A stretch of DNA of 64,000 nucleotides from Ochotona curzoniae (Eukaryota > Chordata > Mammalia > Lagomorpha > Ochotonidae), in the NCBI RefSeq assembly GCF_017591425.1, contig NW_024466599.1, positions 25,024,001-25,088,000 on the forward strand, written 5' to 3'. The notes under the pieces are model-generated. The model saw nothing but the letters and a program-made list of their open reading frames with translations. It did not search any database and was not told the DNA's origin. The position numbers were made by a program, and so were the translations under genes. Of the stretch, positions 1-10,770 are shown piece after piece (within the stretch, counting starts at the first letter, position 1; each line of letters starts with the position of its first letter).

Positions 1-270
1 ATTGCTTGTGATGCTGGCATCTCTTATCCTGGCTGCCCCCTTTCTGATTCAGCCTTCTGCTAATAGCCTGTGAAAAGCAGCAGAGGACAGCCAAAGCATA
101 TGTGCTCCACACACCCAAGTGGGAGACCCAGCTGAAGTCTCTGGATCCTGGATTCTAAGATGCTGCTGGCACTTGGAGAGTGAATCAGTAGATAGTAGAT
201 AGAAAAGCTCTCTTTGTCTCTTCCTCTTTCTCCTCTCCAACTCACTCTTTCTCTCTATTTTTAATATTTC
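1..270 (+). mobile_element. CSINE (lagomorph tRNA-derived SINE), cut by window edge
   Basis: The sequence matches the body and tail of the C-repeat SINE: the agcagcagaggacagcc segment, the gtgggagaccc motif, a gagtgaatcagtagat stretch, then CT-rich sequence before an A/T-rich end. The tRNA-like head is missing or too eroded at the window start. It is a diverged, old copy. Confidence 0.8.
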
Positions 271-353
271 ACTTTTCATTTATATGGTACTAAATAGTAA
301 CAGGCATAATTCAGACACAGAGAGGAAAATAAAACTGGGAGGAATCTCTTTGG

Positions 354-387
354 TTTTTTTTTTTTGTTTTTTTTTTTTTTTTTTTTT
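354..387. repeat. poly(T) tract
   Basis: An almost pure run of T with one G. It is probably the reverse-strand poly(A) tail of an old retroelement, although no clear body adjoins it. Confidence 0.9.
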
Positions 388-414
388 CAGTGAAACACAT
401 TCTTGAGTTCTGAG

Positions 415-520
415 ACACCTGTATTGAGTTGCTGGTTCCTGGCTTCAACCTTGACCAAGCACCTGCCAGAGTTGGCACTTTGGAAAACCAACCAGGGAAG
501 GGGAGCCTTCTGTGCATTTA
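415..520 (+). mobile_element. eroded SINE fragment (possible)
   Basis: The ggttcctggcttcaacctt segment resembles the middle of older CSINE copies (ctcctggcttcggcct). The rest is too diverged to place, so this is a weak call. Confidence 0.3.
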
Positions 521-1255
521 CCAAGGAAGGTACCAGCCTTTTATTTCCCTATCTTTTCTTTGTGTCTGGAGCCTACTAGTTCCTCTCTTCCAGTTTGTTT
601 TACAGTATAGAACACGTGATTGTGAGGTACAAGCACCTCTATGCTCTGAATAACTTTGAACGTGTTGGCTCTATTTCACGATATTTTGGTTTGTGTTATT
701 CAAATTCCCCTCCCCTATCTTTCCCAGTCTCTACTGGTCACAACTCTATATTCATATTTGTGTGTCTGGCATATTTTAATTTCTGTGATGATTTCCAGCT
801 AGCTCCCCTGGCTGATCTGGAAGCCAGTAAGGCCTCCCTTTCTCTGGTTGCCGCGGTCTGGTGTCCACAGACATGCCACGTCCTGGAGCTCTCCTCCTCA
901 TCCTTTTTTCTGACATCTGAAGACTCCCCTGTGAGCCCTGAGGTTCACTTTGTTCCTCTTTAGGATGCAGTCTCACGTCTCTAGTCATCCCACGTGGCAT
1001 CCACACCACCATTGCTGTCTCAGTCCCCTTTCCGGACATTCACTTTAACATGAAGAGATCTGCTCGTTGGATTAACTGTTTCGTGGTTTCTCAGCAAGGG
1101 AGTTTCCTTGGGGACTATCGCTTCCTCATTGTCTGCCTTGCTAGTCACGAGTCAATAAATACTTTCTCTGTACAATCCCTACACGAGGCTCTTTATTTAG
1201 TGGTACTCCAAGCAAATGGGCTCCTTTTTTGTGTGTGTTACGAGTCATAATATAG
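520..1255 (+). other. unassigned, LTR-like block
   Basis: This block is less AT-rich than its surroundings, keeps several CpGs and contains a polyadenylation signal (caataaatactttctct near 1155) followed by about 90 bp that could be a U5 region. That layout suggests a solo LTR, but I could not fix TG/CA ends or a TSD. Two short open frames (74 and 122 codons) cross it and look like chance. Confidence 0.25.
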
Positions 1256-1899
1256 TTATTTTGGTCAGATGTACTATGTATTGCTATAATTAGAAATTTA
1301 CTGAGACTTTGTTTGCGACCTAATGTATGGTCAGTGTTTCTAAATGCAGGCGTGCTTAATAAAGACAGCCTAGTTTTTTATCCTAGGACTAAGAATCAAT
1401 GTCACTGGCTGTGCTGTTCAGACTGTGTATAGCCCTGCGATTGTTATCTGCTCTATCTGTCTGTTACAGAAAGACCTGGTCAATGTGCTATGATTTCGCA
1501 TATTCCAATTTGTTTACATAATTCTATCCATGTTTTGCTATAAGCGTGTTACAATTATATGATTAAGGCTAAATTATTTTTAAGTTGATTTATATTCTTA
1601 TGTAGTTGTACTCCATTATATGCTGATCTATTCTTAATAATGATTTTTGCCTTTAGAATAACTTGCACAAAGCATTACGGATTTATCTTCTTTATGCTTC
1701 TATTATTTGCTTCAATGTATTCCTTTGAAGTATTAGTTATTTTGATTTGTTTTTAGGTAAAATACAAATATTTATTTGATAATTATTATATCTAGAAACA
1801 AATTGAAGTAAGTAAAATTTTAAAGGAATATATTAACATGGGGATTCACAAAAGTTAAAATTAAAGCAATAATCATTAAATAAGTATTTCTATTAATTC
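1256..1899. other. AT-rich stretch, nothing recognised
   Basis: AT-rich sequence with no clear repeat or gene signal; part may belong to the antisense old LINE-1 that follows. Confidence 0.5.
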
Positions 1900-2404
1900 C
1901 ATATTATTTAGTCAGCATTTTGCATCTATCTGTTCTTACTCCCCAATTTATTCAGTCTTTGTTATGTGCTTTTATTTAGAGATTCACTATTCAGTTTGCT
2001 TTTTTCATTCTTTGCATCTTAATCCTATTTCTGGGTACTTTTGTCTTTCTCCTTAAATGTGTACTTCAGAATTCCTGCCCATAAAAGATGGTTAGGCCCT
2101 TTTCATTTGTCTGAAATGTTTTTAAATTATATTCACATCTTAATCATTAATTAAGTGCCTGCAAAATCCAGAATTTTTCTCAGTATCTTAAAATATTGTT
2201 TTCCACTGGCTACTGGTGTTCTTGAAGTGCACAGTCAGAAAATAAAATATTTCCTGACAGAAAATTATTGTATTGCTTTTTTTGTTTATTTTACTTCACT
2301 TGGAACTTGTTTTGACTCTTGAAGAGTTTACATCTTCATCCATTTCTAGAATATGCTATCTTAATTCTCCAAGTATTACCTTAGTATCATTCTTCATATT
2401 CATG

Positions 2405-2640
2405 CTAACATAAACCTGGCTGCAATGGCCAGGGCTGGGCCAGGATGAAGCATGCTGGGAGTTTTCTCCAGGTCTCTGATATGAGTAGCAGGCACTCATG
2501 CACATGAACCATGTTCCACTGCTTTTCCCAGGCCATTAGCAAGGAGCTGGGTGGAAGTGGAGCGGATAGGATGGCAACCTGTGCTCATATGATATGTGAG
2601 CAATGCAGCAGAGGTTTTACTTGCTAAGCCAAAGCGCCTT
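2405..2640 (-). mobile_element. CSINE, antisense, old
   Basis: Reverse-orientation SINE: tttcccaggccattagcaag and gagctgggtggaagtggag mark the body, and gtgctcatatgatatg is the decayed catatg motif near the head. It sits inside the older LINE-1. Confidence 0.75.
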
Positions 2641-2971
2641 GCTCTCAAAATCTGATTCAAAATTGTGTTAGAATTTTTTGTTATATCTCCTATATGTATT
2701 TAACACTAAGAAGCATTTCTTTCCATTTTCTTGTAAAATCAATATCAGTTATTTTCACCAATCTCTCCTATAATTTACTCATTATTTTTCGCCTGCATCC
2801 AATCTGTATTTTAATAATTGAGTATAAATTTATTTCTTACAGAATGTTATCTGATTGCTTGATAAACTGATTCCATCTCTTTCAGAATTCTAATTTGGTT
2901 GTTAGATAAAGGTATCTGTCTTCTTTTAGCAAAAGAACATTATGCACTCAATTCCATCACACTTTGTTTCT

Positions 2972-3306
2972 TTTTTTAAAGATTTTTTTTTTATTGGAAA
3001 GTCAGACATACACAGAGGAGGAGAGTCAGAGAGGAAGATCTTCCATTCAATGGTTCACTCCCCAAGTGTCTGCACCGGCTGGAGCTGAGCCAATCCGAAG
3101 CCAGGAGCCAGGAGCCTCTTCTGGGTCTCCTACATCGGTGCAGGGTTACAAGGACTTGGGCAGTCCTCACTGCTTTCCCAGGCCACAAGCAGGGAGCTGG
3201 ATGGCTAGATGGGAAGCAGGGTCGCCAGGTTTAGAACCAGCGCCCATATGAGATCCCAGCATATGCAAGGTGAGGACATTAGTCACTGAGCTACTTTACC
3301 AGGCCC
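2972..3306 (-). mobile_element. CSINE, antisense, full length with TSD
   Basis: Starts with ttaaagattttttttttatt and the gaaagtcagacatacacaga tail motif, and ends with the head motif caggccc. Near-matching TSDs lie outside: tccatcacacttt at 2953-2965 and tccatcacacctt at 3307-3319 (12 of 13). This fixes it as one complete retroposition into the antisense LINE-1. Confidence 0.9.
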
Positions 3307-3560
3307 TCCATCACACCTTCTAAGCACAAATATTCTAATATCTCTGACAAAACAATTGTCTACATATCCTGAAATCCAAACTTCTTAGATTTGACTTTCT
3401 ATAGAATTTTTTTATAATGATTAATTTCCTATGTACATGGTAATTTCCAATTTTGACTTTCCTCATCTACTAGACTATCTAGTTGGGTTTTGGGTGGAAT
3501 CTGAAATAGTATTACAGAGCTTAAATGTAGTGTCTTCAACATTTCAGATATGCAGGACTA

Positions 3561-4008
3561 ATTTTCATTGTGCTATTTGCCTTTCAGTGTAGGAAAGTAT
3601 AATAGCAACTTATTTGAAATGGGTCTTTATGGGTAATTGCAGACTAATGAGGGATATTTATTTTGTTTTGCTTTACTTTTTATTATCTAAATTCCAGGAA
3701 AACAATAATGTTTTTTGTTTTCTACCTTTGCACATAGGCTGACTCTGTTTTGCTACCCTTTCAGTAAAGGGTAGGATTCTCTGCAAGGTACCTGACTTGT
3801 GTGTAGATATATGAGTGTGTATGGAAGGAGAGAGTTTATGGGAGCAGAAATTCTCATCTCCTATCTCCCATCTCTCCCAAGCCAAGACCCTACTACAGGA
3901 TTTTTCTCAGGGGAGTTTTGAAGCCTAAGCACTCTAACATTTATATTTTTAAGTTAACCGAAGTAAACCAGGATTTATTATTCCTTCTAACATCCTTCAT
4001 TTACATTT
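3561..4008. other. unassigned
   Basis: AT-rich DNA without a recognised element. A 70-codon antisense frame at 3673-3885 has no family features. Confidence 0.5.
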
Positions 4009-4319
4009 TCTTTAAATTTTTATTTGTGAGGCAAGGCTAGAGAGGGAAGGAGAAACAGAGAGTCTGCCCTCTGTTTCACTCCCCAAATGGCCACAATGGC
4101 TGGAGTTTGGCTGATCCAAAGACAGGAAACAGGAGCTTATTCTGGGTCTCCAACATGGGTGCAGGGGCCCAAGGATTAGCCAACTTCCAATGTCTTCTCC
4201 AGGCCATAAGCAGGGAGCTGGATCAGCAGTGGAGCAGCCAGTACGTGGACTGTCATCCAAAAGGTATGCTAGTACCAGAGGCAGAGGCTTAGATTACTAA
4301 ACCACTGCACCTACTCCCC
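4009..4319 (-). mobile_element. CSINE, antisense
   Basis: The body shows ggctggagtttggctgatcc, ggtctccaacatgggtgc and aagcagggagctggatc in antisense order. Probable TSD aacatccttc at 3989-3998 and 4320-4329. Confidence 0.85.
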
Positions 4320-4424
4320 AACATCCTTCCTCATTGTCAGTAAAATTTTCCTTACTTTCTGTTAGGATAAATATATATTTAAAAGTATTATTTAACCAGG
4401 GCTTGAATATTTATCTGTCAATGA

Positions 4425-4790
4425 TAAAGCAGCAATTTTCACCATGTTGAAGACATAGGGACAACCTAAATGTTTACTGATGAGAGAGTAGACAAAATAT
4501 GGGAAACACATATAATGGAATGTTATTAGTTAGGAAGGAATGAGATTGTGTCACAGACTATAGCATAAATGAACCCTGAAGGCGTTGACACAAATACAGC
4601 ATGATTACCCTTACTTAAGATAGAATAGTAAAATTTACAGAAAAAATACCACGGTGGCTTCCAGATACTGAAGAAGGGGAACTGGGACATTAGTGTTTAC
4701 TGGGTAACACGTTTTAGCTCTGGATAACTTAAAAAGCTCTAGAGATGATGTCAGTGATGTTTGCACACATTATAAATGTACCAAATTGCA
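4425..4790 (+). mobile_element. old LINE-1 3' end, sense
   Basis: Matches the end of ORF2 and 3' UTR of old LINE-1 in order: gtttactgatgagagagtag, atggaatgttattag, atgaaccctgaaggcg, acagcatgatta, ggtggcttccagat and a final decayed gtaccaaattgca. All frames are broken. Confidence 0.7.
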
Positions 4791-5189
4791 ATCATCTCAA
4801 TACAAACCTCATTTAAATAATGACATATCTACAAACAGCTCATCTTTGGCAAACATGTAAAAACATTCCCTGTAGGAAGGGTAGTATATTCGGTGACTGG
4901 TGTTGCGATAACGATACACATGCAAAAATTTGAAAAAAAACTCTGCCTGACAGCTGTACAAAAAGGTAAAATAGGCCAAGAATATAAACTTAAGATCGGA
5001 AATGATTGAATAACCAGAGGAAAACAGACTGCTGTGGTTTTACAGCAAATCATAGCTATCTCCCAAGAATACAATGTCATCTAAATCTACACTTTTTTGT
5101 AGGAAAGTTATCAACTGAAAAGTTTAATTTGGCATTTAAAAAACTTGAAAGGCAGGAAGAAGGGAAGAAACGAGGGTAGAATAATGAAT

Positions 5190-5455
5190 AATGTCTACCA
5201 AAACAGAGCTATGTAAGATGAGTCTTGTAGTTTACCACAGACCAGTGGAGTGACTGTAGTTCACATTAAACTATCATGTATCTTGTGAAGAATTAGAATA
5301 GCAAAGTTTCAAGACTCCAAAACTACAGAAATGTTTAGGATATGGAAATGTTAATTACCATGATTAGATCAGTATATGCTATATAAATGCTTTGAAATAT
5401 CACATAGTAGACTACAAGCATGTGAAGCTACTGCAAGTTAATAAAAAAATGAAAC
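5190..5455 (+). mobile_element. old LINE-1 3' UTR fragment, sense
   Basis: Shows the L1ME-like 3' series: gtggagtgactgtagtt, aaactatcatgtatcttgtg, ggatatggaaatgttaatta, ccatgattagatcag. This is a second old LINE-1 3' end in the same orientation as the one at 4425-4790. The two could be one element with a diverged gap, or two insertions. Confidence 0.6.
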
Positions 5456-6459
5456 TATGTAATACAAAAAGAAAATTAATTTTTTAATGACATGCAAATT
5501 TTTAAAAGTGCTTAAAGATCATTCTCAATTTTAGTTACTTTTCAGGTTAGTTATGCTTTTGCAGTACCTATTTTGTGAAAATTACTTTTAAAGATTTTAG
5601 TTGACTCTTTACACAATCTTTAATTTTATCCCCAGCTGCAATATTTGGGTGAAGTAAAATGTTCTCCATTGGATGTGACAGGTTACACTGGGTAGTCTTC
5701 CCATCTTTAGTCATAGTATGTTCAAAATGGAATATTCTTCACATGGTGGCTTTATAATCCAAACACTGTCTGTAATTTGATTTCAACACTCAACCAGGGT
5801 TCAGTCTTGTTATCGTGGCTCTTTCCGAATCAATAAACAATTTGCCACAAGTAAAAAAATTAGGGGAGATGAGGACTGGGTCATTGTTTTGTTTTCTTTA
5901 ACCACCTCAGACAGTGCAAAAATAACAGGGTGTAATTGTGGTTCATAGCCACTCCAATAGAATTTGCTACAAACACCTGATCCCTCGTGCTTTCTGACGG
6001 GGAGGGAGGATAAGCACTGAATCCATCATCCTGTATCCTTCTTGACAGGATCCGATGAAACAACACTAACACAATGGCAAGAATACAGGCATAAACTAGT
6101 AAATGTCCTCTCCAGCATTGATCATGTTTCTGTCATTTTGTGTATTTTTACTATCTATTATATAGTTTTGTAATCAATGTATAACTTAGTGAGTTAATAT
6201 GATTTAATGAGTGGTAAAACATCTCTACACTCCATCATGGACAACTGCTACGAGCATTTTAGTTACTTTGCAAGGGATAAAACAAAATGTATTTAACCCA
6301 ATGACTTTCATGTTTATAGTTTTTCTAATCACTACCCTGTTCTTTAATTCCCTAAAAGATATTTTAAATTTACCAATATTTGTACCCCCTGTTAGTCCTC
6401 TCTGCCACATATACTTTGTGTGATTCGACAAAACAATGAGGTTGAAATTGAGAATCCAA
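5456..6459. other. unassigned
   Basis: Single-copy-looking AT-rich DNA. Antisense frame 5881-6072 and overlapping frames at 6211-6431 show no motifs and are treated as chance. Confidence 0.5.
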
Positions 6460-6990
6460 AAAAATTCAGAATTGGAGAAGTTTGAGTTGGACTTCCTGCT
6501 TCAGCAGCTCCTGGCCTGGTGACCCTAGACTCACTGGCTTATTCCTAGGGCCTCTTGTTAGCTTTTATCCCCCATAAACCCAAGACACCAGACACAGTAA
6601 GCAAGCCACACATATGGCAAGGGAGGTAGCCATGGAGGAGAGAAAAATTGGAGCAGAGAGACAGAGAGAAGATTAAAACAAACCAAACAAAACAGAGAGA
6701 GAGAGAACAAGCAGGAGAAGAGAGAACAAAGGGCAGAAGCATCTTTGTAGCCCCAAGGTGGGTATGGGGAGTGGAGTGGACATGGGGGTCAGGGATCGCA
6801 GAAGAGGTGGATAAATGCCTCAGGGGCTTGATGGAGCCCAAGGTTTGAACCTGAAGGTCACCAAGCTTACTTAGGCTAGTGGGCCGTAAGGGGCCTGAGA
6901 TCTAGGGAATTTACAGTAGTGATGGATAAGCAGGTATTCAGGTATTCAAGGTGGCCACTGGGTCCAAGATGGCAGAAACAGTCTTGGGGT
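6460..6990 (-). other. purine-rich block, possible antisense LTR
   Basis: Unlike its flanks, this block is GC-richer, with GA-rich runs (gagagagagagaacaagc) and CpGs. Read in reverse it begins with gccatcttggacccagtgg and later has ggataaaagc, an LTR-like style. No terminal TG/CA or TSD could be fixed and no family recognised. A 98-codon antisense frame (6545-6841) is not convincing. Confidence 0.25.
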
Positions 6991-7239
6991 CACTATTTGA
7001 GTTGCACCTTTTTTGTTACTATGATATTGTAAACAGAATATTTAAAAGTGTATGGGTTATTAAAAATCTCAGTCAGAAGGGACTTCTGAAGTCAATTTTG
7101 TCCAATATTCAACTTAATGTAGAAATCTACTCTAGAAAAAAGTTATCAAAGTCTATTATTTGAGTAGAGTGATGGAAATACAGCTGTTGAAGCTATGACC
7201 AAAAACATCTACTATTAATCTAATTTAAATAATAATATT

Positions 7240-7350
7240 AGACTTTGGAGAAAGTGAAAACATTTGAGTTAGTAAAGAAGGGAGGGTGGGAGGCACCATC
7301 ATGTTCTTGAAACTGTATGTATAAAATACATGAAACCAGTGCCCTTACAT
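7240..7350 (+). mobile_element. LINE-1 3' end, sense
   Basis: gaagggagggtgggaggca followed by gaaactgtatgtataaaata and catgaaac is the G-rich 3' UTR end of a LINE-1 type also seen at 56.4 kb. The microsatellite that follows probably grew from its tail. Confidence 0.5.
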
Positions 7351-7353
7351 TAA

Positions 7354-7434
7354 AGAGGGAGAAGGAGAAGCAGAAGGAGAAGCAGAAGCAGAAGCAGAAG
7401 CAGAAGAAGCAGAAGAAGAAGAAAAGACTGCTTT
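7354..7434 (+). repeat. (AGAAGC)n / (GAA)n microsatellite
   Basis: Interrupted purine repeat made of gaaggagaagcagaag units. On the opposite strand it yields frames rich in Ser/Ala/Phe (7238-7498 and 7345-7527), which are repeat artefacts and not genes. Confidence 0.95.
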
Positions 7435-7437
7435 CGT

Positions 7438-7445
7438 TGACGTCA
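7438..7445. promoter_or_regulatory. perfect CRE palindrome (TGACGTCA)
   Basis: An exact 8-bp cAMP-response element lies three bases after the GAA/GCA repeat. CREB/ATF proteins bind this sequence. No promoter or transcript is evident beside it, so activity is unproven and it may be chance, although its CpG has not decayed. Confidence 0.4.
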
Positions 7446-8211
7446 TGTGTTGGGATGGTGAACCCAAACGCACGGCTCCTCTGGTAATCATGGAACACAG
7501 AATGACACCCAGGTGATTGGGACCCAACAGGATCAGAAAAGGAATCTGAGGCAGAGTTCGAAATGAAGTCAGGATCCCACGACAGTTACTGCAGAAATCA
7601 GTCAGATTTAGAGTAAAGAGACGTTACTGTATGAAAGATTATCGGGCAAAACAAACAAACAAACAAACAAAGGCAGAAAGGAGCTTAAGGGTTATGTCCA
7701 AAAGGCATTCAGTGAAAAATCTCATGAAAAATCTGGCTTATTACATATATAAGCTTATAATTTGTCCTAAGGGTAAAATAGAAGCATGGGAAATGAATTA
7801 CAAGGAAATTTATTTTAAACCAGGAGGACTACTTTGAGGCTACTTGAAAACCACAGAGAGGAAAGTCAAAAGTCTGAAACCAGATGGTGGTGGTGGAATG
7901 CAGAAAATTATTTAATTCATTTAATTGGCAAAGCCAGTGGAATACGGAAGATGGACCTTTCTGGCTTGAGTAAGTAGGAGCACCATAGTCTTTTTCACAA
8001 ATCTCAGGCTTCAAATAATGCAATATAAAGCAGTGCCAAAGGAAGGAATCCATGTAAAATGGTTCAGTATTAAATACATCCTATCTCCAAGACATTGATG
8101 AAGAGAAGTCTGAAAAATCGATTGTATAAACACAGAAGGATGTTGAAAGAGAGATCTAAGTTCAATCTACAATACAGTATGCAACATTTACCATAGTGAC
8201 AAAATTACAGA

Positions 8212-8213
<2 letters not shown>
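7446..8213. other. unassigned, with a short (AAAC)n run
   Basis: Holds an (AAAC)n microsatellite at 7646-7672. The rest is unrecognised. The frames at 7631-7837 and 7829-8053 have no family features. Confidence 0.55.

Positions 8214-8250
<37 letters not shown>
8214..8250. repeat. (CA)n microsatellite
   Basis: Sixteen or so CA units with one T interruption close to the end. Confidence 0.97.
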
Positions 8251-9214
8251 TTTCATATTTCAATAACCCCAATAGGCTTGAGACATCCTGAATTTCTCAG
8301 ATAGGACAGAATATCAATATCAAAGCACACCTTTATTTTTTTCCTTTTTTCATCTAAAAAATATCTAAAACCATGCCTTTGTTTCTGATAAAATATCATT
8401 CTCTATTTTTATCAGGTTATGGACTCATAACCTAAAGCTATCCTTCAATATATGCAAGGAAATATTTGAGGCTACCATTACTAACCTATTATATGCATTA
8501 TTAAAATTTATGGAGATAAATGAATGTATATTGGTTTCTCACTCTAGGGATTTTAGGCTGTATTCTATTGTTCTTATAGCTGCTTCTGGCAGATTTTAAG
8601 ATGTATATTCATACATAAAATTCATAATAATAGTTGTGGTTATTGTTGCCACTGGAAACATATTAGGTGTAAAATCAGCAAATAAAAGAAATGCTGAGTT
8701 TTCATTTTCTCACAGTTACAGGATGTTCATAGCCAAATTGAAAAGGGCTTAACTAAAGAGATGAGCCTTGTACTGAGAGTTGAAATTCAATAAGCTGAGG
8801 GTTTTATTGAACCACGAGAAAGCAGAGTATCCAAACTTCTATAAAATATGCTTTTTCTTAAGTCACATATGCTTTTAATCTAGAGACTGTAGCTACTGAA
8901 TACTAGAATGTGAATTTAATCAGTGACATACCACTGTAAATTAAAAACAACCAATAAATCAAATGCAGAGATCAAAGCAAAATCTTAAGATTGCATCAGC
9001 TAGTATTTATTCAAATGCTCAGTTTGAAAGTCTTCAAAACGGCAATAGTGACAAAGAATATGTGAGCCATTCTTGGCACTGGCATTAAACATAATCTATC
9101 AGTGCCAAAATACAAATATCCTTGACATTTTAAAATGTTCCAAATTACAAACAAATAAAGTCTAAAAGGAGAACTAGATTAAGTGTTTAAGTCAGATGCG
9201 TATACTATAAACAG
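8251..9214. other. unassigned AT-rich stretch
   Basis: No repeat family, open frame or RNA gene recognised. Confidence 0.5.
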
Positions 9215-9300
9215 ATTAGCACAGGGAAGATCATGTTCGCTTTCATATCCTCATGTCTGGGACAAACAGGGCACCACATAAAAGTGCTCTACAACATCTA
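9215..9300 (+). mobile_element. L2/MIR-type 3' fragment
   Basis: The run agggaagatcatgttcgc, then tcatgtctgggacaaacagg, then gcaccacataaaagtgctc parallels the conserved end of L2 (agggactttgtctgt ... gtgcctggcacatagtaggtgctc). Confidence 0.5.
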
Positions 9301-10019
9301 ACATAGACCGAAAAAATACGAAGGAAGTACAGAACATTATCTTTGTCCATAATACCCAGCAGAGTGATGATGATATAGTCAACATGTCACTAAGCAGCTC
9401 AGTGTGTCATATTACTATAAATGGACAGTATCTTCTACCAAGTGAATTCCAAAACACTCTTTACCCAATATGGTCACTTTTAGTATGGGATGCTACTTAC
9501 ATCTTCTTCCAAAAAGTGTGGTAAGTAAGATCAGCTGTCTACATATGTCCCAATTAATCAAGATAGAGTTAACAGAATCAACGACAAAGTGCATGTCACC
9601 TCCCTAATTTACTCCCCATTTCCATGCTTATCAAAACTATGTCATTATTCTGTGAATGACTTTTACAGAAAAGTGAATTTTGTTCTACTAAATGTACTGA
9701 ATTAATTGGTATGTTTGTCTAGAATTTGTAAATGCTTTCAGTTTCTAAAAGCCTTCTCAAATTATGAATTAATAGGTTTGTTTTAGGTAAGTCTTATTAG
9801 GCGAAAGACTAAAAATGCTGAATTTTTACACTACAATTTTTGCTGAACAGTCTTTACCTACTAGGAAGCTACATGTTAACTAATGAAATCTTATGGAACA
9901 GGAGAAGACAGGAGTTAATCCATTTTTTCCTTCTGTATTACAATGATATCTTTTTGAAACCATACTTGTAAGCAAAGCAATGTGAATAAAGATAGGACTA
10001 TATGAAGGGTGTGATGTTG
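9301..10019. other. unassigned AT-rich stretch
   Basis: No recognised element. Confidence 0.5.
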
Positions 10020-10165
10020 TGAACTTCAGATTACTTATGATGGACTATACTATTTTAATAATAAGGTGGAAATAAGTTGAGGGGGAGGGATTTGGGGAAG
10101 GGGATAGGAGAAATCCTAGAGCCTTTAGAATTGTACCACAAAATTAAAAATAGAGGGAAAAATCT
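10020..10165 (+). mobile_element. lagomorph LINE-1 3' end, sense
   Basis: tacttatgatggactatact, the G-rich gagggggagggatttgggga and gaattgtaccacaaaatta form the same 3' UTR end found intact at 59.4-59.7 kb. It is strongly truncated at its 5' side. Confidence 0.75.
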
Positions 10166-10639
10166 CACCATTCTTTCAAGATGCAATGAAAAATGAAAGG
10201 AACATTCCTCTATACAAATAAAGCAATATGTGACAAACCCACCTGTCTTTCTTGGGTGATATTTTTATTCCAATAACTTAGCTACATCCACATGGGAAGC
10301 TGTACTGAGAATTCCTGGGAAATAAAATTTCTGTGCTCCCAGAAGGTTTAAAAGGTTTCATTGGATGCCGATTTTGCCCAAGCAACGCAAGTCTGACTGC
10401 TTTCTTGGGTAGGTTACATTTGTATCTTTGTTACCAATAACCTCCATATCTCAAAGGCTAAAATGTCAAAAGTGATTTTCATTCATAAATATGACATAGT
10501 TACATCGTTGTGACTACAAAAAGTAGAAATGCTTTTTTTTTTTTGATTGACAAACGTCGGTTCAAACAATTCCACTATTTAGACTGGAATATTTTTCAGA
10601 GCCATGTGTTCTACTCTATATCATTATAGATAGTGATTT

Positions 10640-10770
10640 CTGAAAAATTATGCTAAACACTTTACAATATTCTCATTTAATGCATTTAATGACTCTATTG
10701 TTAAGTTATTAAAATAAAAGCACCTGTCTTGTTCAGTCACAGTGTGTAAGTAGCAGATTAAGAAGGCAAA
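10640..10770 (-). mobile_element. MIR SINE, antisense
   Basis: ctaaacactttacaatattc and tcatttaatgcatttaatga, then gtcacagtgtgtaagtagca, follow the antisense MIR core in order, at old divergence. Confidence 0.55.

Larger units (their letters stand above)
1900..3560 (-). mobile_element. old LINE-1 5' region, antisense, interrupted by SINEs
   Basis: Read on the plus strand, the pieces at about 1900-2404, 2641-2971 and 3320-3560 follow the order of the antisense 5' portion of old mammalian LINE-1 (L1M-type). These include the ttttccactggctactgg segment, a tcttgaagagtttacatcttcatc piece and T-rich phrases typical of that region. Two SINEs split it. Divergence is high and there is no usable open frame. 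Confidence 0.55.

Noticed and set aside
8214..8250. CA tract as a possible CRISPR-like or regulatory array
   Set aside because: It is a plain dinucleotide microsatellite; no spaced repeats exist anywhere in the window that would suggest a CRISPR array.
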